A stretch of DNA of 64,000 bases from Sporosarcina sp. Marseille-Q4063 (GCF_018309085.1 NZ_CP070502.1:992001-1056000), one strand, 5' to 3'. Positions 1 through 8,754 are shown, numbered from the stretch's first letter. Made by a program: numbers and translations. The notes: generated by a model not told the origin, from the sequence alone.

Positions 1-2
1 TT

Positions 3-521
3 ATCGAGGAAAATCCGCTATCGAGATGGTTATTTTCTAACACGACATCCGCGTGGATATGGTTGATTTTAAGATTATACCTTGGTTATTCTTGGCTGAC
101 GGCGGGCATTGGAAAAGTTACTTCTGACGCTTGGACAGGTGCCAATGCTGGTGTTGCAGTTGAAGGATTTATGGGTGGTGCCCTTGCTAAGGCAGAGGCC
201 GGAGATGTCGCAGGTTGGTATGCTTGGTTTTTAGAGAGTGTCGTAATTCCAAACGCAGTCCCATTTTCTTATATGATCGCATGGGGTGAAGTGTTAGTCG
301 GACTTGGCTTAATCGTTGGACTCTTAACAGGAATCGCAGCTTTCTTCGGTGCACTTATGAATATGTCTTTCTTATTAGCAGGTACTGTAAGTTCGAATCC
401 CGTTATGTTTATGATTGCAATAGTCTTAATACTTGCCTGGAAAGTTGCCGGTTGGTATGGGTTAGATCGTTGGGTGTTACCTCGTTTAGGAACACCATGG
501 TCAAGGAAACGAAATGAATAA
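3..521 (+). CDS. DoxX-family membrane protein (5' end outside the window)
   Basis: The reading frame is open from base 3 to the TAA at 519-521, so the true start lies left of the window. An internal TTG at 63 is less likely, because in-frame residues before it (NPLSRWLF, then an aromatic-rich stretch) resemble the N-terminus of DoxX proteins. Visible features are an RLYLGYSWLTAGIGKV segment typical of the first DoxX helix and three further hydrophobic segments. DoxX proteins are small four-helix membrane proteins linked to respiratory or thiol redox chemistry; the exact substrate here is not deducible. A strong terminator follows the stop directly, so this is the last gene of its unit. Confidence 0.8.
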   Translation: MEENPLSRWLFSNTTSAWIWLILRLYLGYSWLTAGIGKVTSDAWTGANAGVAVEGFMGGALAKAEAGDVAGWYAWFLESVVIPNAVPFSYMIAWGEVLVGLGLIVGLLTGIAAFFGALMNMSFLLAGTVSSNPVMFMIAIVLILAWKVAGWYGLDRWVLPRLGTPWSRKRNE

Positions 522-529
522 ATCAAATG

Positions 530-564
530 ATATCCCAAGTTCTTTTACTTGGGATATTTTTTTA
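530..564 (+). terminator. Rho-independent terminator after the DoxX gene
   Basis: Perfect 11-bp stem, ATATCCCAAGT (530-540) pairing with ACTTGGGATAT (547-557), with a 6-nt loop and a run of T to about 563. It lies 8 nt after the DoxX stop codon. Confidence 0.85.
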
Positions 565-583
565 TTCGACCTCAAGCCAAATT

Positions 584-1204
584 CTACGGATTGCCTTGCG
601 TAGTTATCGGGTACATATTTCCCCCTTTAGCAAATGAAACCCTTCCCGTCTCTTCAGAAACTATGAGGACAAGGGCATCGCTTCGTTCACTTAACCCTAA
701 TGCAGCCCGATGTCGTGTGCCCAGTTTTTTATCACCCATATATATATCAGATAGTGGAAGAACATTTGCTGCAGAAACAATCTTATTCAGTCTAACTAAT
801 ACAGCGCCATCATGAAGTGGATTTCCGGGATAAAAAATCGATTCCAATAATGAATGCGTCAATTCAGCACCAATTGGAATCCCTGGTCTTATCAAAGTTT
901 CGAGTGAATCTTCCCGTTCTATCACAATTAAACCACCATGTCTCATTCTCGCCATATTTTGCAGACTCATTGATAACTCCGGATACTTGTCCGTAAATGG
1001 AGCCAAATAACAATTCAAATAAAAAGTCGCGGCTTTAATTTCAATATCCAAAAACTCTTCTTTTATTTTTTCGAAGTTACAAAGAAGACAATTATTTTCA
1101 TCTTCTATTGCCTCCAAATTAATCTGTAATTCTGATATGACTTTATGAATATCCTCTTTTAATATTTGTGTCATCGTTGTAAAATCACAATCCACATTAT
1201 CCAC
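584..1204 (-). CDS. cdaS: Sporulation-type diadenylate cyclase CdaS
   Basis: Makes cyclic di-AMP from two ATP. The C-terminal half is a DisA_N (DAC) domain with the active-site DGA motif (LHDGAVLV, residues about 132-134) and the ATP-binding RHR motif (GTRHRAALG, about 164-166). The first 65 residues are helical and carry no membrane segment, which fits CdaS (N-terminal inhibitory helices) rather than membrane-bound CdaA or the larger DisA. The length of 206 aa is about that of B. subtilis CdaS. GTG start at 1204 preceded by GGAGGTG at good spacing. It is divergent from an sspL-like spore gene, which fits forespore expression as known for cdaS in Bacillus; the promoter itself was not resolved. 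Confidence 0.88.
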   Translation of the reverse strand: MDNVDCDFTTMTQILKEDIHKVISELQINLEAIEDENNCLLCNFEKIKEEFLDIEIKAATFYLNCYLAPFTDKYPELSMSLQNMARMRHGGLIVIEREDSLETLIRPGIPIGAELTHSLLESIFYPGNPLHDGAVLVRLNKIVSAANVLPLSDIYMGDKKLGTRHRAALGLSERSDALVLIVSEETGRVSFAKGGNMYPITTQGNP

Positions 1205-1363
1205 GGTGTCGCACCTCCACCCTATTAATTCCCTGATCTGATTTTTTATATAAATGTACTTAAAGTTTACCCACGTTCGAACTATTTAACCCCTTCATGA
1301 CTGAAGGATGCCAAGCAAGCACATAACTATAGGTAAGTCTGCTAGCCAAAGGTGGTGACATCA

Positions 1364-1498
1364 ATGTCCAAAAAAAATAATCATAACAAAGGTAAAAAAG
1401 CGAATAGTGTAACGCCGCAAGGTATTGCAGATACTGAATTCACCGCAGAGCCGAAAACCAAACTTGAAGAAGCCGCTAAGAAGAAAAATACAAAATAG
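1364..1498 (+). CDS. sspL: Small acid-soluble spore protein, SspL-like
   Basis: A 44-residue lysine-rich protein whose middle and end (VTPQG, then EPKTKLEEAAKKKNTK) resemble B. subtilis SspL, a minor SASP of the spore core expressed in the forespore. ATG at 1364 follows AAAGGTGGTGA. Upstream, TGACTG (1298) and CATAACTA (1322-1329), 18 nt apart, loosely fit a sigma-G promoter; this is weak. The stop codon TAG (1496-1498) shares its last base with the GGTACC end of repeat copy 1, so the repeat sits directly on the gene's 3' end without damaging it. Confidence 0.8.
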   Translation: MSKKNNHNKGKKANSVTPQGIADTEFTAEPKTKLEEAAKKKNTK

Positions 1499-1642
1499 GT
1501 ACCTGTGCAAGGTGCAATTATGACAATTCACGGTTTTGGATAAATTATCAAGGGGATATCGACAAAGTGTTATATGTCGGTATCCCCTTTTAGTTTTATA
1601 CAATTGTAGTGAATTAACTGAATGGTGTCTTGCACAGGTACC
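1498..1642 (+). repeat. 145-bp GGTACC element, copy 1
   Basis: Ends GGTACCTGTGCAAG and CTTGCACAGGTACC. Internal hairpin arms GGGGATATCGACA and TGTCGGTATCCCC are followed by TTTT. It lies between sspL (+) and a small leftward ORF (convergent). The outer flanks AAAATA and TATTTT extend the GGTACC palindrome. Confidence 0.95.
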
Positions 1643-1665
1643 TATTTTACAGATGTTGTTCTGTA

Positions 1666-1740
1666 TTAATCGCTTGGCCTAGATCCAGACAAGATCAGTG
1701 CAGATAACGCAGTAATTGTAATAACATGTTTGATTTTCAT
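1666..1740 (-). CDS. Possible 24-residue peptide with hydrophobic core
   Basis: Short ORF starting at ATG 1740 after a strong GGAAGGGGAG ribosome binding site. It encodes MKIKHVITITALSALILSG followed by a short polar tail. This looks like a truncated signal sequence or a small membrane or secreted peptide. I do not recognise a family. It could be the remnant of a longer lipoprotein cut near repeat copy 1. Support is only the binding site and the hydrophobic profile. Confidence 0.3.
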   Translation of the reverse strand: MKIKHVITITALSALILSGSRPSD

Positions 1741-1898
1741 AAAACTCCCCTTCCTACTTACATCGTTATCCATATTACATCCATTTGCAACATTATTAAG
1801 GAATGAATAAATCTTCGACCGTTCACTTCCGGTGAAACTTTTTATCGGTTTCAATCGTATGACTATGTAGCAATTAATTTGAAATGGGGAGGAATACG

Positions 1899-2696
1899 AT
1901 GAACAATCACGAAATCGATTATAAAATTTACGGAGATGACATGCAGTTTGTTGAAGTGGAGCTTGATCCGCAGGAAACGGTTGTAGCAGAGGCCGGCGCC
2001 CTGATGATGATGGAGGACAACATTGAAATGGAAACAATTTTTGGTGATGGATCCGGTTCGTCAGGCAGCGGACTTATGAGCAAACTGGTGGGGGCAGGAA
2101 AACGAATCTTAACTGGTGAAAGTCTTTTTATGACGACATTTACGAATGTCGGATCCGGAAAGAAACATGTCTCATTCGCATCACCGTATCCAGGGAAAAT
2201 CATTCCAATGGATCTTAGCGAGCATAATGGCAAAATCATTTGTCAGAAGGATGCTTTCCTCGCTGCTGCGAAAGGCGTTTCGGTCGGCATTGAATTCCAA
2301 CGAAAACTCGGCACAGGCTTTTTCGGAGGTGAAGGTTTCATCATGCAAAAGCTCGAAGGCGATGGTATGACATTTGTACACGCTGGTGGAACGATTATTG
2401 AGAAAAAACTACTTCCTGGAGAAACATTACGTGTCGATACGGGATGTCTTGTAGCGATGACGCATGACGTCGACTACAACATCGAAATGGTAAAAGGCGT
2501 AAAAACAGCATTGTTCGGTGGAGAAGGATTATTTTTCGCTACACTTCGCGGTCCTGGAAAAGTCTGGATTCAATCCTTGCCTTTCTCAAGACTTGCCAGC
2601 CGCGTTTTCGCAGCCGCACCGCAAACACCAGGCGGCGGCTCCCGTGATGAAGGCAGTATTGCAGGCGGATTATTCAACATACTTGGCGGAAAATAA
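1899..2696 (+). CDS. AIM24-family protein (TIGR00266)
   Basis: A 265-aa cytosolic protein of the AIM24/TIGR00266 family, made of repeated beta-strand units. Recognisable signatures are [11 protein letters not shown] near the N-terminus, a glycine/serine-rich loop (about 50-60), [21 protein letters not shown] and [16 protein letters not shown]. The biochemical role of the bacterial family is unknown. I chose ATG 1899 because GGGGAGG (1887-1893) lies 5 nt before it; an upstream ATG at 1884 overlaps this binding site. It stands alone and is followed by a hairpin at 2705-2758. Confidence 0.85.
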   Translation: MNNHEIDYKIYGDDMQFVEVELDPQETVVAEAGALMMMEDNIEMETIFGDGSGSSGSGLMSKLVGAGKRILTGESLFMTTFTNVGSGKKHVSFASPYPGKIIPMDLSEHNGKIICQKDAFLAAAKGVSVGIEFQRKLGTGFFGGEGFIMQKLEGDGMTFVHAGGTIIEKKLLPGETLRVDTGCLVAMTHDVDYNIEMVKGVKTALFGGEGLFFATLRGPGKVWIQSLPFSRLASRVFAAAPQTPGGGSRDEGSIAGGLFNILGGK

Positions 2697-2704
2697 GCAT
2701 AAAA

Positions 2705-2758
2705 GACTGTCCTTTTTTCGAGTACATTTCGAACGAAAGGACAGCCTATTTATTTTGT
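2705..2758 (+). terminator. Terminator after the AIM24 gene
   Basis: GACTGTCC (2705-2712) pairs with GGACAGCC-type sequence near 2739-2746 across a second inner pairing of TTTCG and CGAAA; a T-rich tail follows. Confidence 0.55.
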
Positions 2759-2819
2759 TTGGGAGATGTCGTCTCCATTAAATGGTATAATTCAAGAAAC
2801 CTGGAAGGGATGCGATACT

Positions 2820-3311
2820 ATGAAAATTAACGATGAAGCACGCGAAAAACTGCTGATTGAAGTAAATAGTCTCACAGACGAAGATTTGAATTGGAAACCT
2901 GCGGAAAATAGATGGTCCGTCCGGCAAGTGATGGAACATCTGTATCTAATGGAAGTAAGCATTGCGAAAACGATAAAGCACCAACTATCTACCGGCGAAC
3001 GTAAAATCACCAGCGATAAGCCGATTGAACGGACAACCAATCGGTCAGTAAGAGTTGAAGCCCCGAACTTTGCCCAGCCAGGAGACGCATTCGCTAAGCT
3101 CGATGAACTAAAAAGTAAACTATCCGCGAGTCACAGTCAATTAAGAGATATCGCAGAGACAATTACAGAAGAGGAACTTGCTGCTAAATCCTATCCACAT
3201 CCCGTATTCGGTGACATGAGCCTCAAACAGTGGATACCATTTGTCGGCTATCATGAATTGCGGCATGTTGAACAAATTAAAGAAATCAAAGAGTTAATTA
3301 ACAATAAATAA
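2820..3311 (+). CDS. DinB/YfiT-like metal-dependent protein
   Basis: A 163-aa four-helix-bundle protein of the DinB superfamily. The expected metal-ligand histidines are visible: VMEHLY near residue 42 and the C-terminal pair in GYHELRHVEQI. The N-terminal NWKPAENRWSVRQV segment is typical of DinB_2 proteins, which include thiol (often bacillithiol) transferases and stress proteins. The substrate cannot be predicted. ATG 2820 follows GGAAGGGATG. An in-frame ATG at 2766 lies inside the preceding terminator region and is unlikely. Confidence 0.8.
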   Translation: MKINDEAREKLLIEVNSLTDEDLNWKPAENRWSVRQVMEHLYLMEVSIAKTIKHQLSTGERKITSDKPIERTTNRSVRVEAPNFAQPGDAFAKLDELKSKLSASHSQLRDIAETITEEELAAKSYPHPVFGDMSLKQWIPFVGYHELRHVEQIKEIKELINNK

Positions 3312-3379
3312 TCCCATTGCATTTGAAAAGATGGCAATAATTATGCGCCATTTTTGAATAACTTTGCTCAATACAAATC

Positions 3380-3418
3380 AAAAAGAAGTAACCACCTAAA
3401 TTGGAGGTTACTCTTTTT
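3380..3418. terminator. Bidirectional terminator between convergent genes
   Basis: AAAAGAAGTAACCACC pairs with GGAGGTTACTCTTTTT around a TAAATT loop, with A-run and T-run on the two sides. It serves the DinB gene (+) and the SEC-C gene (-). Confidence 0.8.
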
Positions 3419-3459
3419 CGTGTCTAGTCAGCCGCTATTTCAATTTGGCATATAATGAC

Positions 3460-4143
3460 TTATTTCCCACAACATTTCTTATACTTCTTCCCACTTCCGC
3501 AGAGGCAGGGATCATTTCTTACCACTTTTGTTACAGACATTGGCTCTGCCTTTTTAAAAATACCCCCTGAACGTTCATAATCCGAGCGATTTTGTTCACT
3601 TCTTTCCCAGGATACCCTCCATAACTCGCTATCCTCATGAGACCTTCCCATAATTTTATAAAAACTATAGAGAACTTGGTCCATATCACTTACCCCATAA
3701 CGATATTCATGAAATAGATAGTCATCGATTAATGGAAAAGCCTTCTCAGAAAGCTGATGCGACAGTCCCTCGATAACCATGCCTTTACCATCTTCATCAA
3801 GAACCTCGTAACATTCAACCATTGCAGATTGAGCATAATCTGTTTTCGTGTTTTGCAATACTGACAAGGCGTAAATGCAGGTTTCATCCTGCATCGCATA
3901 TGGTTTAACTGGATCTACCACTTCATCAGTTTGATAATGAATTAACGCTTCCGATAATTCCTCTATTAATACATCATCGTCTCTATCAAGTAAATCAGCC
4001 AAAACTTGAATATGAGCTGGTAATTTCAATAACCCGATTGCACGCACGGCCATTACACCCCGATACGTAAACCAATCTTTTTCCACCTCCGCTTTCAAGA
4101 TTGCACCTAACTCGTCTTCATCAAGACATTTCCGTCTGAACAA
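3460..4143 (-). CDS. HEAT-like repeat protein with C-terminal SEC-C zinc motif
   Basis: The last 20 residues form a SEC-C motif (NDPCLCGSGKKYKKCC), a small zinc knuckle also found on SecA. The rest is alpha-helical with HEAT-like units (VRAIGLLKLPAHIQVLADLL). The role is unknown; such proteins are often annotated only by the SEC-C motif. The start is uncertain: the marked TTG at 4143 has no ribosome binding site, and the frame stays open upstream without an ATG. A different-frame ORF with a good binding site overlaps this 5' end (4107-4286), so translational coupling or a frameshift is possible. Confidence 0.7.
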   Translation of the reverse strand: MFRRKCLDEDELGAILKAEVEKDWFTYRGVMAVRAIGLLKLPAHIQVLADLLDRDDDVLIEELSEALIHYQTDEVVDPVKPYAMQDETCIYALSVLQNTKTDYAQSAMVECYEVLDEDGKGMVIEGLSHQLSEKAFPLIDDYLFHEYRYGVSDMDQVLYSFYKIMGRSHEDSELWRVSWERSEQNRSDYERSGGIFKKAEPMSVTKVVRNDPCLCGSGKKYKKCCGK

Positions 4144-4286
4144 TTCATTCTGTATATATTTAGCTTCATCGAAGTTACCGGATCTGCAATTGCTGTTAAG
4201 GTAAACATAATATATAGAACGAAAAATATTATCAGTGTAGTCAGAATGTTAAGGGTCGTAAGTAAAATAACAGCTGATTTCCGCAT
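4107..4286 (-). CDS. Possible 59-aa membrane peptide overlapping the SEC-C gene start
   Basis: ATG 4286 follows AAGAAGGGGG at good spacing. The product begins MRKSAVILLTTLNILTTL and has one strongly hydrophobic segment, then a short polar tail. It overlaps the SEC-C gene by 37 nt in another frame. It may be a real small membrane protein or the true 5' end of the downstream gene separated by a frameshift. No family recognised. Confidence 0.4.
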   Translation of the reverse strand: MRKSAVILLTTLNILTTLIIFFVLYIMFTLTAIADPVTSMKLNIYRMNCSDGNVLMKTS

Positions 4287-4320
4287 ATGAGACCCCCTTC
4301 TTTAATTCAGGATATTTGTG

Positions 4321-5730
4321 TCACTCATCTCTAAGAATTTGTCTAGATCCATAAAAAACTCGATCAACTACACCAGCTTCATTTGAAATAAATCCAATGG
4401 TATCTTGCTTATTTTTCTCAATTCCAACAAAAGTATTATTCCCGACATGACGAAGTGGGTTGTAGGAACCTCCCGTAAAGTGTCTTAATTGACCATCTTT
4501 CACATCGATTTGCACGCTCATCCCTTCTCCTGATTTGTACGATCCGACAAACTTCCCCAATACATTTTCATCAATCGGCTCAGTTTCAAAATGGATATGC
4601 GTAGCATCCGCTTCTCTACCGCCAAGTACGTTTAGCGCGCCCATTAGCAACCTACCAGACGGCACACTCGCTAAACTAGATAACGCAACGCCCGTCAAAC
4701 CTTGTTCCGGCAACATAAACATGAGAGAAGAAACTCCTTTCAAACCGCCTCCGTGTTCAATAAGCGTTTCCCCATAATAATCTGGTGTAATTCGCAAACC
4801 ATATCCATAATAAATCCCATTATTATACTCGAAATGAGGGTAAAGTATTTGAGCAACACTTTCCTCAGACAAAATTCGTACGCCGTCAACCATTCCTTCA
4901 TTCCGAAAAATCTCTAGATATCTTAATATGTCATTGATGGTCGATTTCAAATAACCAGCAGCCCTCATTGCAGGTGCATCCCACCAGATTTCCGTTGGAT
5001 AAACGGTAACTCCCTCTTCGGTCGTTTTAGCTGCATAAAGTCTTGTTACATTTTCAAAGCTAGCCAATTTCTCCAAATCAAAAAAAGTTCTATCCAACTT
5101 TGCCGGTTTCAAAATATGCTCAGTCACGTAATCCTCATAGGTTTGTCCACTCACCCGGCTAATAATGACACCAAGTAATCCATAAGAATCGTTCGAATAG
5201 CTAAAAGAAGTTCCAGGATCAGCAAGCGGCTGATAATTTAGCTCCGCAATAAAATCAAACATCTCATCATATGTATCAATCGCACGACCTGCATTATTAA
5301 CTAAATCTAAATCAAGATAATCTTTCGCCGACGGATCTTGGTCAATGCTCCGTTTTCTGGCAAACACATGCGTTGAAATCGGCGGGATTCCCGCAGTATG
5401 CGTCATTAAATGATGAATCGTAATTTGTTCCGTTTTCTCCATATCCGCCGTCCTAAATTCAGGCAAGTATTTCAGTATTTTATCATGAACAAAAAGCTTG
5501 CCCGCTTCCTGGAGTTGCATAATCGCAACACATGTAAATGATTTCGTCATAGATGCAATCCCAAAAATCGTATCCGGTGTGATTTCCAGCTCGTTTTCCA
5601 CATCACGATGCCCAAAACCTTTCTCATACAGACGCTCACCATTCTTATTAATACCAACCCCAACCCCGGGAATATGGTTTTCTTCCACTAGTTTATTTGC
5701 ATAGGATTCAAAGTTAGACATATTTTTCAT
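4321..5730 (-). CDS. Beta-lactamase-fold serine hydrolase (class C/PBP-like)
   Basis: A 469-aa beta-lactamase/AmpC-like hydrolase. All three active-site motifs are visible: SMTK (SxxK, residues 60-63), YSN (178-180) and a later HGGG box in EHGGGLKGVSS. The C-terminal 100 residues form a lipocalin-like beta domain common in these enzymes. There is no signal peptide, so it is predicted cytosolic; likely an esterase, amidase or D-aminopeptidase rather than a true beta-lactamase. I chose ATG 5730, which follows AGGGGAG at 8 nt. The frame runs 52 codons further into repeat copy 2, which is an artefact. Confidence 0.82.
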   Translation of the reverse strand: MKNMSNFESYANKLVEENHIPGVGVGINKNGERLYEKGFGHRDVENELEITPDTIFGIASMTKSFTCVAIMQLQEAGKLFVHDKILKYLPEFRTADMEKTEQITIHHLMTHTAGIPPISTHVFARKRSIDQDPSAKDYLDLDLVNNAGRAIDTYDEMFDFIAELNYQPLADPGTSFSYSNDSYGLLGVIISRVSGQTYEDYVTEHILKPAKLDRTFFDLEKLASFENVTRLYAAKTTEEGVTVYPTEIWWDAPAMRAAGYLKSTINDILRYLEIFRNEGMVDGVRILSEESVAQILYPHFEYNNGIYYGYGLRITPDYYGETLIEHGGGLKGVSSLMFMLPEQGLTGVALSSLASVPSGRLLMGALNVLGGREADATHIHFETEPIDENVLGKFVGSYKSGEGMSVQIDVKDGQLRHFTGGSYNPLRHVGNNTFVGIEKNKQDTIGFISNEAGVVDRVFYGSRQILRDE

Positions 5731-5866
5731 TAATAAATCTCCCCTACTAATAGTCTCAATGGTCACTAGATCAAATTCCTTCCGATAATAGTTCATTCGA
5801 GACCTATCAATAAATCCCTTCTTTTTCAGAAAAAGACGCCTCCGATAAGGTACCTCTTCTCGAAAA

Positions 5867-6011
5867 GGTACCTGTGCAAGGTGCATTTATGACAATTCAT
5901 GACGCTGGATAAATAAACAAAGGGATATCGACAAAGTGTTATATAGTCGTATCCCTTTTTCATTTTATGCAATTGTAGTGTATTATCTGAATTGCTTCTT
6001 GCACAGGTACC
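5867..6011 (+). repeat. 145-bp GGTACC element, copy 2
   Basis: Full copy between two leftward genes (aminotransferase 3' end and serine hydrolase 5' end). Extra GGTACC sites flank it at 5849-5854 on the left and about 6019-6024 on the right, the latter as a tandem GGTACCTAAAAAG unit. Confidence 0.95.
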
Positions 6012-6045
6012 TAAAAAGGGTACCTAAAAAGTAGCCATCGAATTT

Positions 6046-7221
6046 TTAGGAATTCACGTAAACATCAATCTTTGACAACCGCTCAATAGCTTTTTCTAAA
6101 GCTTCCACTTCTCGAACGAGCGCTAATCGGACATAGCCGGCACCTTCTGATCCGAATACACTTCCAGGGACCATGACCACTCCACTTTGTTTAATTGCTT
6201 CAAACACAAATTCCTTATCGCCCAGCTCAAACGGATATTTCGCCCAAACGAACATGCCGCCATTTGACGGAGTCACTGACCATCCAATCTCGGTTAACCC
6301 ATCCGTTAATACACGGTGTCTATCCTTAAACTCTTGTCGTAAGCGTGCTGTAATTTCTTCTGCATGATCCAATGCAGTTGCGGCTGCTTCTTGAATAGGT
6401 TCAAACGTACCGTAATCTAAATTAGATTTGAATTGTTTCATGATGCTGATGACTTCAGAATTACCGACGATGTATGCTATTCGTGCGCCTGCCAAACTAA
6501 AACTTTTGGACAATGAATTGATTTCTATTCCGACTTCTTTCGCGCCAGGTACGGAAAGGAAACTGAATGGTTTATCTCCTGTAAAATAAAATTCGGAGTA
6601 AGCGGCATCATGTATTACGATAATGCTGTATTGCTTTGCAAATGCGATCACTTTTTCAAAAAATTTCTTCGTAGGCATTGCAGGAACAGGATTACCTGGT
6701 AAATTTAAAATAAGCAGTTTTGCTTTTCGTGCAATTTCTTCGGGGATTGCATCTAAATCAGGTAAGAAATTATTTTCCGCACGTAAAGGCATTTCATATG
6801 GAATTGCCCCTGCTAATTTAATGCCAACTTCATAGGCGACATAAGCTGGATTTGTTGTTAATACAATATCTCCTTCATTACAAAAAGCGAATGGCAGATG
6901 GACTAGCCCTTCTTGAGAACCCATCGTTTTAAGGATTTCTGTATCTGGATTGAGCGTAACGCTCGAACGTCTCTGATAATAGTTTGCAACAGCTTCATGG
7001 AATCTTTTTGTTCCGCCAAGCGTGTAGCCGTAAGCGCTTTCCAATACGCTTTGCTCCGATAAGACTTGTCTTACTTTTTCATCGGGCGGTAAATCCGGGC
7101 TTCCAAGACTTAAATCAATTATTTCAACGCCCGTTTCTTCTTTTACTTTCGCTGCTGCTTTTAATTTTCCGAAAATTGCTGGTTCAAAAATAGACATTTT
7201 TTGTGAAGGTTCGATTTTCAT
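6046..7221 (-). CDS. Class I/II pyridoxal-phosphate aminotransferase
   Basis: A 391-aa fold-type I aminotransferase. The PLP lysine lies in SLSKSFSLAGARIAY. Other family marks are DLSLGSPDLPP, the NLPGNPVPA asparagine/proline box, the DAAYSEFYF aspartate-tyrosine pair and the C-terminal substrate arginine in GYVRLALVR. It is close to enzymes annotated as LL-diaminopimelate or branched aminotransferases, but sequence alone does not fix the substrate. Two ATGs are possible: 7236 has no ribosome binding site, 7221 has GGGG about 9 nt upstream. It is monocistronic with repeat copy 2 just after its stop. Confidence 0.82.
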   Translation of the reverse strand: MKIEPSQKMSIFEPAIFGKLKAAAKVKEETGVEIIDLSLGSPDLPPDEKVRQVLSEQSVLESAYGYTLGGTKRFHEAVANYYQRRSSVTLNPDTEILKTMGSQEGLVHLPFAFCNEGDIVLTTNPAYVAYEVGIKLAGAIPYEMPLRAENNFLPDLDAIPEEIARKAKLLILNLPGNPVPAMPTKKFFEKVIAFAKQYSIIVIHDAAYSEFYFTGDKPFSFLSVPGAKEVGIEINSLSKSFSLAGARIAYIVGNSEVISIMKQFKSNLDYGTFEPIQEAAATALDHAEEITARLRQEFKDRHRVLTDGLTEIGWSVTPSNGGMFVWAKYPFELGDKEFVFEAIKQSGVVMVPGSVFGSEGAGYVRLALVREVEALEKAIERLSKIDVYVNS

Positions 7222-7349
7222 TGAGCTGTACCCCATTCTATGTAAATTTCAATTTCTCAAAACAGTTTACCATGAACGATGTTATGTTTGGATAAAATAC
7301 GGGAATACTTGTAGTGAATTTATTCAATCTAACATACGTTGCTCTGCCA

Positions 7350-8009
7350 CTATTTTGCGTCCATCTTCTCCAGACGCTTGATAAGCGACTCCCGCCAGCT
7401 TGTTGCCAGCTCTTGGATGTTTAGTAATTTTTGAATACTTTCTTTGTCCTTTAAACGTTGAAAATAAATGTCGTTAGCAACTAACACAGACAGTCCTTCA
7501 CGATGTTGTTTGAGTAACGTAATTTGCGAATCTTTCCGAACAAGACCTTCCTCAAGAACACGGCATAGATATCCTGTGTATCCTGTTTCCACCATTCTTT
7601 TCAAAAGTAGAGGCAATTTAGTCCGCTTTGTAATAGTACTGCAAGGAATTCGACTTTGAGTAACTTGAATGACTGCCTCGCCAACTTGAAAAATATCACC
7701 TATATGAACATCTTTTTCTAACATATTCATAACGGTTAAATTTTCACCAAATGTAGATGCTGGTAAAGTCGTCTTAAATTCCGATTCCCATAACTTATAA
7801 TGTTCATATGGATAAATACAAACCGCTCGATCTGATCCACCATGAAAAAGTAAATTGGCAACACCATCCCCTTGGAATCCATCTTTCGTTAAAAATGCAT
7901 CATTGACACTTTCTTTGCAAATACCCGTATTCATTTCTTTACCATTTTCATAAATCATTTTTTGGGGAATTCCGATAGAAAGATTATGAATCTTTTTCAC
8001 ATGATTCAT
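7350..8009 (-). CDS. MOSC and 3-alpha domain protein (YiiM/YflK-like)
   Basis: A 219-aa MOSC-domain protein similar in length and layout to B. subtilis YflK and E. coli YiiM. Marks are the FHGGSDRAVCIYPYEHY segment, TFGENLTV, and the conserved cysteine in QSRIPCSTITKRT, which is a candidate molybdenum or sulfur ligand. The last 60 residues form the 3-alpha domain. YiiM-type proteins reduce N-hydroxylated compounds with a molybdenum cofactor; whether this one does is inference. ATG 8009 follows AGGAGG. No molybdopterin genes lie nearby. Confidence 0.8.
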   Translation of the reverse strand: MNHVKKIHNLSIGIPQKMIYENGKEMNTGICKESVNDAFLTKDGFQGDGVANLLFHGGSDRAVCIYPYEHYKLWESEFKTTLPASTFGENLTVMNMLEKDVHIGDIFQVGEAVIQVTQSRIPCSTITKRTKLPLLLKRMVETGYTGYLCRVLEEGLVRKDSQITLLKQHREGLSVLVANDIYFQRLKDKESIQKLLNIQELATSWRESLIKRLEKMDAK

Positions 8010-8161
8010 CCTGAAAATGCCTCCTATTATTACTTTATTAGAATATACTATAAATGATATTATACTATATGGATTTATTTAAAGTGCAAAAGCTATATAA
8101 ATATGTGGTATCAATCAATATTTCGGAGTTTTTTAAGTACCTTTTTTAGGTACCTTTTTTA

Positions 8162-8306
8162 GGTACCTGTGCAAGGTTGAATTATGACAATTCATAAATT
8201 CGGATAAAAATTCAAAGTCATTTCAACAAAGCCTTATACAGCTCATTTCCATTTACGTTTTATACAATTGTAGTGTATTTTTGGAATAGTTTCTTACACA
8301 GGTACC
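8162..8306 (+). repeat. 145-bp GGTACC element, copy 3
   Basis: Full copy between divergent genes (MOSC - and SLAP +). The internal hairpin is decayed. Left flank carries tandem TTTTTTAGGTACC units and right flank a tandem GGTACCTAAAATTC unit, twice. Confidence 0.93.
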
Positions 8307-8352
8307 TAAAATTCGGTACCTAAAATTCTTTCACAAACGAGGAGGGACGAAG

Positions 8353-8718
8353 ATGCAAACATTGTATTTTGAGCCTGCGTGGGATAGAACAATTGCGCCT
8401 GCGGATAGAGAAAAAGTTATGGATCATTTTCAATCACGACACCCCGAAAACGACATTCAGCTTTCATTTTTATGGGAAGCGATCAATCATAAGGAGGAAC
8501 GATTAATCACAGTTCTCATTCACAATGGAAAAGATACTCCCCTTCCATTACAAGATGTAGTCATTGCTTATGATAAAGAAGGCAAACAAATTGCTACTGG
8601 CATTTTTACCTTGCCCCTGAAAATCCCAGGCAAAACATCCATGCCATGGACATTCATTTTTACACCGGTGAATCAATCAGAAGTATCTCCACGTTATACG
8701 ATCATAAATAAATCCTAA
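8353..8718 (+). CDS. SLAP-domain protein
   Basis: A 121-aa protein with the pattern of the small SLAP domain (TIGR04398 type): FEPAWDRTIAPADRE, LIHNGKDTPLPLQDV, and GIFTLPLKIPGKTSMPW. SLAP proteins occur in Bacillales near accessory Sec and surface-layer genes. No signal peptide is visible here, so it is predicted cytosolic. ATG 8353 follows a GAGGAGGGACGAAG ribosome binding site. Repeat copy 3 lies 46 nt upstream and could sit within its promoter region. Confidence 0.7.
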   Translation: MQTLYFEPAWDRTIAPADREKVMDHFQSRHPENDIQLSFLWEAINHKEERLITVLIHNGKDTPLPLQDVVIAYDKEGKQIATGIFTLPLKIPGKTSMPWTFIFTPVNQSEVSPRYTIINKS

Positions 8719-8754
8719 CAAAGAATATCAACACAGCGCTTTATTCAAAAATAC

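Noticed and set aside
1361..1603. Short ORFs running through the element copies (for example in copies 1, 2, 8, 10 and 13)
   Set aside because: They recur only because the repeat recurs, lack ribosome binding sites and start or end at random; the element is non-coding.
5731..5886. N-terminal extension of the serine hydrolase into repeat copy 2
   Set aside because: The ATG at 5730 has a well-placed ribosome binding site; the extension consists of leader and repeat sequence.
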